Source of the DNA: Chrysochromulina parva
Lineage: Eukaryota > Haptophyta > Prymnesiales > Chrysochromulinaceae
NCBI GenBank assembly: GCA_002887195.1
Contig: PJAB01001375.1
Span: forward strand, 1-14,937
Direction of reading: 5' to 3'
DNA length: 14,937 nt
The position numbers and the translations under genes were made by a program. This document shows positions 8,501-14,883 of the stretch, one piece after another. The notes beneath the pieces were generated by a model. That model did no database searches and was not told where the DNA came from. It worked only from the letters and a program-made list of their open reading frames with translations. Numbering within the stretch: position 1 is the stretch's first letter; each line of letters starts with the position of its first letter.

Positions 8501-10003
8501 TTCTGATTGGCTCTGGTTGACACTGATTGCAAAGGGCAAACTGTGCGTCCTCGGCGGGAGCTGTACCACCCAAATGGAAAGAGCTCTGAAGGCCTCTGAT
8601 GGCCTCTGAAGGCCTCTGATGGCCTCTGACTGCCATCGGAGCTACCCTCTTGATGGCCTCTCGATGGCCTCTGACGGCCACTCGATGGCCTCTGATGACG
8701 TCTGATTGCCTCTGATGACTTCTGATGACCTCTGATGGCCTCTTGATGGCCTCTTGATGGCGATTCTGATGGGCTCTGATGGGCATCCTCATCAGGTGCC
8801 TGCTCGGCATGACGGGGCTCTCGGGCGCTCTTGGCTGGCACATGACAGCTTCTATTGGGGGCGCCGATATGCCAGTGGTCATCACGGTACTCAACTCGTA
8901 CTCTGGATGGGCTCTGTGCGCCGAGGGCTTCATGCTCGACCAGCCGCTGCTCACGACCGTCGGCGCTCTGATTGGTTCGAGCGGAGCGATCCTGACACAT
9001 ATCATGTGCGTCGCGATGAACCGCAACATCACCTCGGTACTCTTGGGCGGCTTCGGCACCTCCTCGACCGTCGTGGGGGCGGGCGCGTCGGCGGCCGCCA
9101 TGCCCGAGGGCGAAGCGACTTTCACGGACGTCGACAGCACAGTAGAGCTGCTCAAAGGAGCCAAGGAGGTGATCAGATCTTGATTGCGTCTGATGGCTCC
9201 TGATTGCGACCGATTACACCTGAGTGCGCTGATTGCTTGTAATTGCCGCCCTCGTTATCAGGTGATCATTGTGCCCGGGTACGGGCTGGCCGTTGCAAAT
9301 GGTCAATACGCGCTGGCCGAGATCACCAAGGCCCTGCGCGCCCAAGGCGTCAACGTGCGCTTCGGGATCCACCCAGTGGCTGGCCGTATGCCGGGGCAGC
9401 TCAACGTCCTTCTAGCCGAGGCGGGCGTGCCGTACGCTGCTGAATGACCTCTAGTTACCCCCTGATTGCGCCCGAGTGCGTCTGAGTGCGTCTGAGTGCG
9501 TCTGAGTGCGCCTGAGTGCGCCCGAGTGCGTCTGAGTGCGTCTGAGAGCGTCTGAAAGCGCCTGAGTGCGCCTGAGTGCGTCCCTCATCAGGTACGATTA
9601 CGTGCTCGAGATGGAGGAGATTAATGACGACTTCCCGAGCACCGACGTGGCGCTCGTCGTGGGCGCGAACGACACCATCAACTCGGCGGCCGAGGACGAC
9701 CCCACCTCTATCATCGCAGGCATGCCCGTGCTGCAGGTGTGGAAGGCCTGATGAGCACCGATGCACGCCGAGGAGCACTGATCAGCACTGATCAGCCCTG
9801 GTGGGCATTGGTGAGCTCTTACGAGCACTGATTGCGCTCCTCCTCAGGTGTGGAAGGCCGAGCAGTGCATCATCATGAAGCGCTCGATGGGCGCAGGCTA
9901 CGCGGGCGCCGAGAACCCCGTCTTTTACAAGCCGAACACGGCCATGCTTCTCGGCGACGCGAAGAAGGTGCTGGACCAGATGCGCGACAAGATCTGCAAG
10001 TAA
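5569..10003 (+). CDS. NNT: Proton-translocating NAD(P) transhydrogenase, fused PntA-PntB, nine exons
   Basis: Exons: 5569-6276, 6575-6936, 7023-7144, 7210-8061, 8217-8472, 8796-9168, 9262-9431, 9592-9736 and 9848-10003. All are in frame and give about 1047 residues, close to animal NNT. The enzyme transfers hydride from NADH to NADP+ driven by the proton gradient, usually in the mitochondrial inner membrane. Domain I (about 25-395) has GVPKE, the GGGVAGLA nucleotide loop (203-210), KVPPAK and LIPGKKAP. A proline-rich linker ([15 protein letters not shown]) follows. Domain II is hydrophobic, with [10 protein letters not shown] and [20 protein letters not shown]. Domain III has [52 protein letters not shown] and [17 protein letters not shown]. 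The first 25 residues are Arg/Ser-rich without acidic residues, like a mitochondrial presequence. The order is A then B, as in animals, not the reversed order of apicomplexans. Introns are described separately. Confidence 0.95.
6277..6574 (+). repeat. NNT intron 1 (298 nt), decamer repeat array
   Basis: Donor GTGCGT, acceptor GATGGCAG, phase 0. From about 6310 it is nearly all ACCTCTGATG-type units in 10-nt steps. A block of TTGCCTCGGATGGCCGCTG recurs at 6392 and 6461, a higher-order period of 69 nt. Splicing gives [15 protein letters not shown], as in other transhydrogenases. This is the only NNT intron whose downstream exon does not start with GT; a shared TGGGCGC near both ends may be an eroded duplication. 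Confidence 0.85.
6937..7022 (+). other. NNT intron 2 (86 nt)
   Basis: Phase 2. The intron starts GTACGCGA and the next exon starts GTATGCGA, 7 of 8 identical. Splicing gives [12 protein letters not shown]. The interior has CATGC-rich repeats but no clear decamer array. Confidence 0.85.
7145..7209 (+). repeat. NNT intron 3 (65 nt), short decamer array
   Basis: Phase 1. The intron starts GTGCGTGA and the next exon GTACGATGA. The interior has AAGTGCC, AAGTGCC and GAGTGCC at about 10-11 nt steps and ends GATTGCCTCCGTCATCAG. Splicing restores a Gly codon in VIENGTMTWP. Confidence 0.85.
8062..8216 (+). repeat. NNT intron 4 (155 nt), two decamer arrays
   Basis: Phase 1. The intron starts GTGCGTTTCTGAGC and the next exon GTGACTTTCTCGAGC. 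Inside are about three CTCGGATTGC units followed by four GCCTCTGATC units, each exactly 10 nt. It ends ATCCACAG. Splicing gives FTGVGDFLEHA. Confidence 0.88.
8473..8795 (+). repeat. NNT intron 5 (323 nt), decamer arrays around an exon-like relic
   Basis: Phase 2. The intron starts GTGCATGC and the next exon GTGCCTGC (7 of 8). Arrays of CTCTGATTGG-type (8480-8530) and CCTCTGATGG-type (8588-8780) units flank a unique segment at about 8531-8587. It ends CATCCTCATCAG. Splicing gives [15 protein letters not shown], the same length as other family members here, so no micro-exon is needed. Confidence 0.88.
9169..9261 (+). repeat. NNT intron 6 (93 nt)
   Basis: Phase 0. Intron and next exon both start GTGATCA, 7 of 7, each preceded by AG. 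The interior has loose ten-nt units of the GATTGCGTCT/GAGTGCGCT type and it ends GCCCTCGTTATCAG. Splicing gives [11 protein letters not shown]. Confidence 0.88.
9432..9591 (+). repeat. NNT intron 7 (160 nt), regular decamer array
   Basis: Phase 2. Intron and next exon both start GTACG. From 9461 to 9580 there are about twelve consecutive units of the form TCTGAGTGCG or CCTGAGTGCG in strict 10-nt register, then TCCCTCATCAG. Splicing gives AGVPYDYVLEM. Confidence 0.9.
9737..9847 (+). repeat. NNT intron 8 (111 nt) with 12-nt boundary duplication
   Basis: Phase 0. GTGTGGAAGGCC occurs at the first 12 nt of the intron and the first 12 nt of exon 9, and both copies follow CAG. The interior has GAGCACTGAT/CAGCACTGAT units at about 10 nt and ends GCGCTCCTCCTCAG. 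If retained, the frame reads VWKA and stops at once. Confidence 0.92.
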
Positions 10004-10048
10004 TTTCCGCTTTCATCACCAAGAAGGTGCTAGATCTAGATCTGCAAG
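9962..10048 (+). repeat. Partial copy of the NNT coding tail in its 3' flank
   Basis: The last coding stretch (9962-10000, AAGAAGGTGCTGGACCAG... to AGATCTGCAAG before the stop) is echoed at 10021-10048 as AAGAAGGTGCTAGA... to AGATCTGCAAG, about 11 nt shorter and containing AGATCTAGATCT. The second copy lies after the TAA at 10001. Confidence 0.8.
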
Positions 10049-10637
10049 CGTGGCCAGAGGCGACGGCGCCGTCGTGGGCACAGCTCTCTGACCGAGCCGC
10101 GCATGGGTTTGCTGCGGATCGTGAGGCACGATCGCGCGCCGCATCAGTCCTCGGAGGAAGCGCACGCCGCACGCGTGCATACACAAGTACTTGCCACGGT
10201 AAGTAAAGTAAGCAAGTAATTCACGCCAACAGGCAGCGTACACGTGGCGAGGGGGGTACCCAGGCATACAGAGCGTGTACCCCGGTGTTCAGCAGTCGAG
10301 CGTGTTGGAGGCATGTGACGAAAGGATGGTGTCGTCAGTCTCAACGCTCGCCCGGCGGAGGCGCGCGGTCGCGCAACCGAGCTACTTGTCTCGGATCGTT
10401 TTCGTGTTGCGGGGCGCGGGTAGCACTGCCTAGCCTGCCTAGGTACACTGTCACTGGGACTGGAGATTGCGGTGACGGTAAAGTAGTCGGTATGTCCGGT
10501 CTAACAAGTCAGTTGTTCAGAGCGAAGTGTCCCCAGCTGCTCGGCTGTGCAACTTCCTTGTTGCTTGACATGCTTCATTCTTGCTTCGGCACGCGCATGC
10601 AGTTTCTTTCAGAAGCTGTAATCTTACCAAATGAGGC
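10004..10637. other. Intergenic region, NNT to FkbM-type gene
   Basis: Apart from the NNT tail copy, I see no supported gene. It contains the inverted pair GGGGTAC / GTACCCC (about 10254-10282). A four-codon upstream ORF from the ATG at 10631 overlaps the likely FkbM start in another frame and could lower its translation. Confidence 0.4.
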
Positions 10638-11690
10638 ATGTTTGAGCATGGCTGTTCGGCCTCAAAGACCTCGAAGAACCCAATTTCAATGGCGCTGGCG
10701 CCTCAGCCCTCGTGCTCGAGCGCGACCGAGTCGAGATTCGCCGCATCGCTTGGCTTGAGGTCATGCGTGGCGCTCGCGGGATGGCCACCCTCAGCTCTCC
10801 GGCCACGGTGCGTCCCTCGGGCCCTAGCGTTGCAAGAGGCGATCGGCGATCTCTCGACGCTCGTCTGGGCAAATACCACTGCAGGATTCGCCATGCTCGT
10901 TCACCTGCGCAACGACAGCGTCTCAGCCACGATCCGTCGGTCTGGTCAATGGGAGTACGATCATCTCGCGTTCATGGAGGCCCTTAGGCCACCGACGGTG
11001 AAGCGGTACCTGGACATCGGCGCAAATTTGGGCTATCTTGCGTTGGTCGCCGCCTCGCGTGGATATGAGGTGGATGCGTTCGAGGCGATGCCCGCGAACG
11101 CGGCGCTCATCAACATGTCGCTCTGCGCGCAGTCTCACTCGATGGAGCGGCGGGTGCGGCTTCTCGACGTAGGCTTCTCCTCGCGCCCGCGAACGTGCCT
11201 CTTCGTGAGCGAAGAGAGCAACAGCGCCGACGCCATTGCGCGTTGCGACCTGGCCGGACCGCACGAGTTCGCGCAGCCTGGGTACCGAGCGCGCGGCTCC
11301 TTTCGGATGCAAACGCTCTCGGAGACGCTCACGACCTCGTACTACGCGATGAAGATCGACATCGAGGGTCACGAGCACGAGGCGCTCGGCCCAGAGGGCG
11401 CCGGCGCCTTTTTCCGTGCACACACGGTGGAACACATCCTGTTCGAGTCGTGGCCGGTGCCGAGCGTGCGCCGCACGTTCTGGCCCTACCTCGCAAGCCT
11501 CGGCTACCCAACACTTCGCCCGAGGCTGTCCGCGTCTGAGCGGGCAGCCCTCATGCGTCTGGCGGTCTTCAAAGGAGCCCCCCTACCCCTCTTCGGCAGC
11601 CCGTTTGAAGGTCGCCGCCCGCCCAAACAGCTCGTGGAGCAGACGAGCGTCTTCGACGTGCTGGCGACGAGGGACGTTAGAGGGACGTGA
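10638..11690 (+). CDS. FkbM-family SAM-dependent methyltransferase
   Basis: Intronless, 350 residues from the ATG at 10638 (G at -3); Met18 at 10689 is an alternative start. FkbM-type enzymes are class I O-methyltransferases. The SAM-binding motif I is YLDIGANLGYLALVAA (124-139), followed by VDAFEAMPANAALINMSL, where the acidic residue after beta-2 would contact the ribose. The later motif AMKIDIEGHEHEAL (217-230) is diagnostic of the family. Residues 1-110 are poorly conserved and rich in Ala, Ser and Arg; a weak hydrophobic stretch near 38-50 could be part of a targeting signal, but this is uncertain. The substrate is unknown; relatives methylate sugars, polyketides or small metabolites. 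Confidence 0.85.
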   Translation: MFEHGCSASKTSKNPISMALAPQPSCSSATESRFAASLGLRSCVALAGWPPSALRPRCVPRALALQEAIGDLSTLVWANTTAGFAMLVHLRNDSVSATIRRSGQWEYDHLAFMEALRPPTVKRYLDIGANLGYLALVAASRGYEVDAFEAMPANAALINMSLCAQSHSMERRVRLLDVGFSSRPRTCLFVSEESNSADAIARCDLAGPHEFAQPGYRARGSFRMQTLSETLTTSYYAMKIDIEGHEHEALGPEGAGAFFRAHTVEHILFESWPVPSVRRTFWPYLASLGYPTLRPRLSASERAALMRLAVFKGAPLPLFGSPFEGRRPPKQLVEQTSVFDVLATRDVRGT

Positions 11691-11795
11691 CGCGGCGCAC
11701 GTAGCCACAGTAGATCGAGCGATCGAGTGAGTGGTGTGAGTCTTGGTGTGAGTCCGACAACACGTACATTTCGTACTGTACATTTATCGGACTAA

Positions 11796-11817
11796 CGTGC
11801 TGGCTGCGACCAGCACG
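11796..11817. other. Stem-loop downstream of the FkbM-type gene
   Basis: CGTGCTGG (11796-11803), loop CTGCGA, CCAGCACG (11810-11817): eight perfect pairs about 105 nt after the stop. It may be an RNA structure in the 3'UTR; this is inference. Confidence 0.4.
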
Positions 11818-11991
11818 GCGCTTTCACAGATACATGATCCAGAGTCCACACAAAAATCCCAGGCTGAGTCGTCTTCATTGGTCGTCTTCGATGGGCCGAG
11901 GCGCGAGGGGCCGTCGGAGTAGAACGCCGAGCACCAGACTCACGCCGGACGCCCGCACTCGATGACTAGAGCAATTTATTTTGTCCCGTAC

Positions 11992-12034
11992 AAAAACCAA
12001 GCGTTCCGTATCCAAAAACCAAGCGTTCCGTATC
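11992..12034. repeat. 22-nt tandem repeat, two copies
   Basis: The unit AAAAACCAAGCGTTCCGTAT plus CC occurs at 11992-12013 and again at 12014-12034 (last base missing). The copies are identical, which suggests a recent duplication. Confidence 0.9.
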
Positions 12035-12129
12035 AGTGTCGCTTGTAATTGTCGTTTGAAGCTGACCTTTTTGGGTGTCTCGCACCAACTTTCGCACCTC
12101 TCGTCACGCACCCCTGGTGGGGCGCGCCG

Positions 12130-12228
12130 CGCGGCCCGCACTCGTACCACCGACGAGATTTGCAGACGTACAAATGAGATCTTCACTCCTTGTTGGCACC
12201 CTCTGTGCGACGCGGCCCGCACTCGTAC
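12130..12228. repeat. 18-nt direct repeat spaced 81 nt
   Basis: CGCGGCCCGCACTCGTAC occurs at 12130-12147 and 12211-12228, each followed by CCGA(CGA)GAT-like sequence. A shorter third match, GCCCGCACTCG, is at 11951-11961. The repeats straddle the proposed start of the next ORF. Confidence 0.8.
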
Positions 12229-12809
12229 AGCCGAGATATGCTGATGCTTGGCATGCACCGCGCATGGGCGAACGATCATGTCGAGCCATGCGATGCACGG
12301 CAGACGAGGCAGCGACGCTCGCCGGTTCGGCGGCCAGCCTGCTCGAGGCCTCCGAACACTTGTTAGCAGCTGCTGCGGGTCCAGACGATGCCGCCTGGTC
12401 GGCCGCCGGCTCCGCGCTAGCCTCCGCTGCCCGTGAGCTGAATCGCGCAGGCGATGCGATTGCTGATTGCGATTGGCCTTGCGCGACCGAGCCGCTCGCG
12501 GCAGCAGCGTCGAGCTTTGCAAGGGCGCGTTTTCCGGTGGGCGAGGCGCTGCTCAAGTCCGTGTCCGCAGAGCTCCTGGATGCGTCCAACGTGAGCGGCT
12601 GCATCTCGCTTGCAGCGGCGGCCGGGCCCAATCTCGTGGCAGCCGCCGAAGCGCTGGCAGGTGCTGGCAGCGCACTTTACCTGCATGGCGCGGCCATGCC
12701 CAGCACGAGCAGCTCTCGCTTGCAGCAGGCCGGGCTCGCCATCGTAGCGTCAAGTAAGCAGATGCACGATTGCGGCGAGCTGCTGGAGCTGGGCCGGTTG
12801 AGAGGTTGA
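12174..12809 (+). CDS. Unrecognised Ala-rich helical protein
   Basis: 211 residues from the ATG at 12174 (A at -3). Because direct repeats surround this start, the ATG at 12288 (Met39, G at -3) may be the true one. I recognise no family. From about residue 40 the protein is Ala/Leu/Ser-rich with several helix-like segments. Two look internally related: LLAAAAGPDDAAWSAAGSAL and ISLAAAAGPNLVAAAEALAG, each followed by a Gly or Ala-Arg break. Heptad-like spacing suggests a small helical bundle. Cysteines are scattered (six or so) without a motif. There is no clear membrane segment. High GC can keep Ala-rich frames open by chance, so this could be spurious, but the length, the repeats and the absence of a better frame favour a real gene. 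It converges with the methyltransferase on the minus strand. Confidence 0.45.
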   Translation: MRSSLLVGTLCATRPALVQPRYADAWHAPRMGERSCRAMRCTADEAATLAGSAASLLEASEHLLAAAAGPDDAAWSAAGSALASAARELNRAGDAIADCDWPCATEPLAAAASSFARARFPVGEALLKSVSAELLDASNVSGCISLAAAAGPNLVAAAEALAGAGSALYLHGAAMPSTSSSRLQQAGLAIVASSKQMHDCGELLELGRLRG

Positions 12810-13244
12810 CGGGCGGATGCTCGGGTAGCGTATACGCGCATACGCCTCGAGGTGTCGAGGAGGAACGTGGACGTACAGAATGCGGGACCAATCTCTAAGC
12901 TAGGACACGACTGTAGAATTGTTTATTCCGTCATATCCGATATCTTTTCGATAATTAGAGATTTGTGTACTAATCGTCTAGTAGAACGGCCGGGCGTACA
13001 CCGGCGCGCTCTGTAAACTACACGCGTATACACGGCGCTCGGTGGGACGAAGCAAAGGCCTGAAGCTTAAAGGGGGGTCGCAGCCACCTCGACTTAAGGA
13101 ATTCTCCCCTACCCGAAATCAACTCCCAGGTACAAACCACGAAGAAGGCCAGAAACACAAAAACCGTCCAAAACCCCTCGACCTGGACCTCGGCGTCTCG
13201 CGCTGCACACATAGTTGGTCACGCCCCCGACTGGCGCAAGGAAA
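12810..13244. other. Intergenic region between convergent genes
   Basis: No supported gene. There is a short hairpin CCTCGA-GGTG-TCGAGG (12845-12860) and an AT-richer stretch at about 12905-12980. A 64-codon minus-strand ORF (13212-13018) encodes one hydrophobic stretch but has no other support. Both neighbouring genes end here, so 3'UTRs are expected. Confidence 0.4.
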
Positions 13245-14326
13245 CTAACACATCACCCCGCTGCTACCTTTGCACCGTTCCTTTACCTGACTCGCGTTGC
13301 GGAAAAAATGCCAATCGACTTGCCTCTCGACTGTCTTACGGAAGTAAGCGGCCTCTTTGGTGACATAGATGAGCTCGTCCGGGATGCGCTGCTCGCGTTT
13401 GAAATCTTTCCAGCATCGCATGACGCCATGGTCGCCCACACCAACGTCATCAAATATGAGGAAGCCGCCCACTGGGACGAACTCGTACATGTTGTAAAGG
13501 ACAGTTTGGTATGAGCTGTAGAAGTTGCCGTCGATCCGGAGGACTGCTATCTGCAGTAAGCCCGTCTTAGCCCTCTTCGGAACGCAGGAACGGTCTGCTC
13601 GAAGAGGCCTTGATGAAATGTCACGTGTTCATCCAGTAAACCGTAGTTCTGGAATGTGCGGCGCACCCGCTTGAACGGTACCGAGAGATAACTGTCTGCT
13701 CCGGCGGAATATCCTCTTCCCGTCTTCGGAATCTTGCCGAAAGCATCGAATACGTGCACGCGCCGAGAGGCTTCTTGCCCAAGCACACGAAGGACTCCTT
13801 TGGCATAGATTATCGCACCACCACGCCAAACCCCGAGCTCCGCCACGTCTCCCGGTACGTTATCCTTAACCACCTGGTCGATCGCATAGCGGAAGTTTCG
13901 GATGCGCACGTGACCTATCATCGTATGCCCCACAGTTGGCCAATCCAAGCCTATGGCGCGGCGGTAAATGTTGTGTGGGCCGACTAGATTCGACGGCTCA
14001 GTTACGATGCAGCTGCTGTGAGCGATTGGATTTGTCGCTTTGCGATCAGGATGGCATTCTCCCGCCTCGTCGTACAAGGAGCCGGTGACGGCCATCTCAA
14101 GCGTGTCAAGGTACAGCTGTTCAATCGAGCTGAGCGAGCGCGACACAATCTTATCCGAAATGTTCTTATAAGGCCAGTCTGTTCCGGCGTGAGTCAACAA
14201 TCTCTTTTGATGCGACATCTCACCTTTACGCTTTTGCGCACTGATGAGAGACACGCTGCAGCAGCATGCAACCCACATTGCAAGCCTTGGCATTTCTGGG
14301 CGACGACAGTTGCGGGCTCGAACCAT
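13245..14326 (-). pseudogene. TylF/MycF-type O-methyltransferase, frameshifted
   Basis: The gene reads from the ATG at 14326 down to a stop at 13245, but needs a change of frame near 13572-13590. The first frame (to 13547) has a hydrophobic N-terminus, MPRLAMWVACCCSVSLISA, like a signal peptide or anchor. Family marks follow: YLDTLEMAVTGSLYDE, DWPTVGHTMIG, VPGDVAELGVWRGGAIIYAKG and HVFDAFGKIP, then NYGLLDEHVTFHQGLFEQTVPAF. It then runs into a stop. The rest continues in another frame with AVLRIDGNFYSSYQ and FVPVGGFLIFDDV, which carry the acidic residues expected to bind the metal ion. One missing base accounts for the break; a 41-nt intron is possible but would delete about ten residues. It could be a pseudogene, a sequencing error, or a real gene. 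Relatives O-methylate sugars on macrolides; the substrate here is unknown. Confidence 0.75.
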
Positions 14327-14773
14327 GCCAACCCCAAGCGAAAGCGAAACAAGAATACGGCTTTGTTGCACTGGAGACTGCTGCGGCCGAAGACGATAGT
14401 CAACGTCGTCAGCGCCTGCCTGCCGCCGCTAGTTCCAGACAGACACGAGGGCGCCACAAACTGACGACTGTAGATCATTTTCGCGAAATTAAACTGGAAA
14501 CGGCCCAAATTTTGCATGCAATTTGCAAATTTCGATGATCATGCAAATTTCCCAACGACGCGCGCGCGCTCAGCGCTCAGCGCCGCTTCATGCCTTGGTT
14601 TGTGCCGGAGCCAGGGCCCGCGAAGACATGCGCAGACATGCGCCCGGCGCAACATTTTTGAATTTGAGTGACCTTCCAAACTCATAAATTGTCCAAACTA
14701 CGACTCAGGTAGTTACCAATAAGTTACCAAGAGTAGTTACAAGTAGAGCACCCTAACGTTAGATTTGAGTTCT

Positions 14774-14809
14774 AACGTTAAGGAAGCGTTAAATTTTTTC
14801 CTTAACGTT
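14774..14809. repeat. Inverted repeat with AACGTT motifs
   Basis: AACGTTAAGGAA (14774-14785) and TTCCTTAACGTT (14798-14809) form a perfect 12-bp stem with a 12-nt loop. Further AACGTTA copies lie at about 14755 and 14851. Confidence 0.85.
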
Positions 14810-14883
14810 GTTTCATGTTAATGTTAATGATGAAAGGCTTGTTGTTGTTGAACGTTAATAACACTGTTTTGCACTTTTTCTTG

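Larger units (their letters stand above)
11691..12173. other. Intergenic region, FkbM-type gene to Ala-rich ORF
   Basis: No supported gene. It contains a perfect 8-bp stem CGTGCTGG / CCAGCACG with a 6-nt loop, a 7-bp inverted pair AGTCCGA / TCGGACT (11751-11793), a 22-nt tandem repeat, and the first copies of a GCCCGCACTCG repeat. Confidence 0.4.

Noticed and set aside
6277..9847. CRISPR-like array suggested by regular repeats
   Set aside because: The 10-nt units have no spacers, lie inside spliced introns of a eukaryotic gene, and there are no cas genes.
10285..10758. 157-codon plus-strand ORF before the FkbM-type gene
   Set aside because: No ATG-supported or family-like content, and it overlaps the start of the FkbM frame.
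11875..12522. 215-codon minus-strand ORF overlapping the Ala-rich ORF
   Set aside because: Arg/His-rich, includes the tandem repeats, no motif. The plus-strand frame has a more protein-like composition, although neither is certain.
13018..13212. 64-codon minus-strand ORF with one hydrophobic stretch (FWTVFVFLAFFVVC)
   Set aside because: Short, in a convergent intergenic region, no homologue recognised; a single hydrophobic run can arise by chance.
14306..14335. GGTTCGAGCCC on the minus strand, like a tRNA T-loop/B box
   Set aside because: No matching acceptor, D-arm or anticodon stem around it, and it lies in the N-terminal coding region of the methyltransferase.
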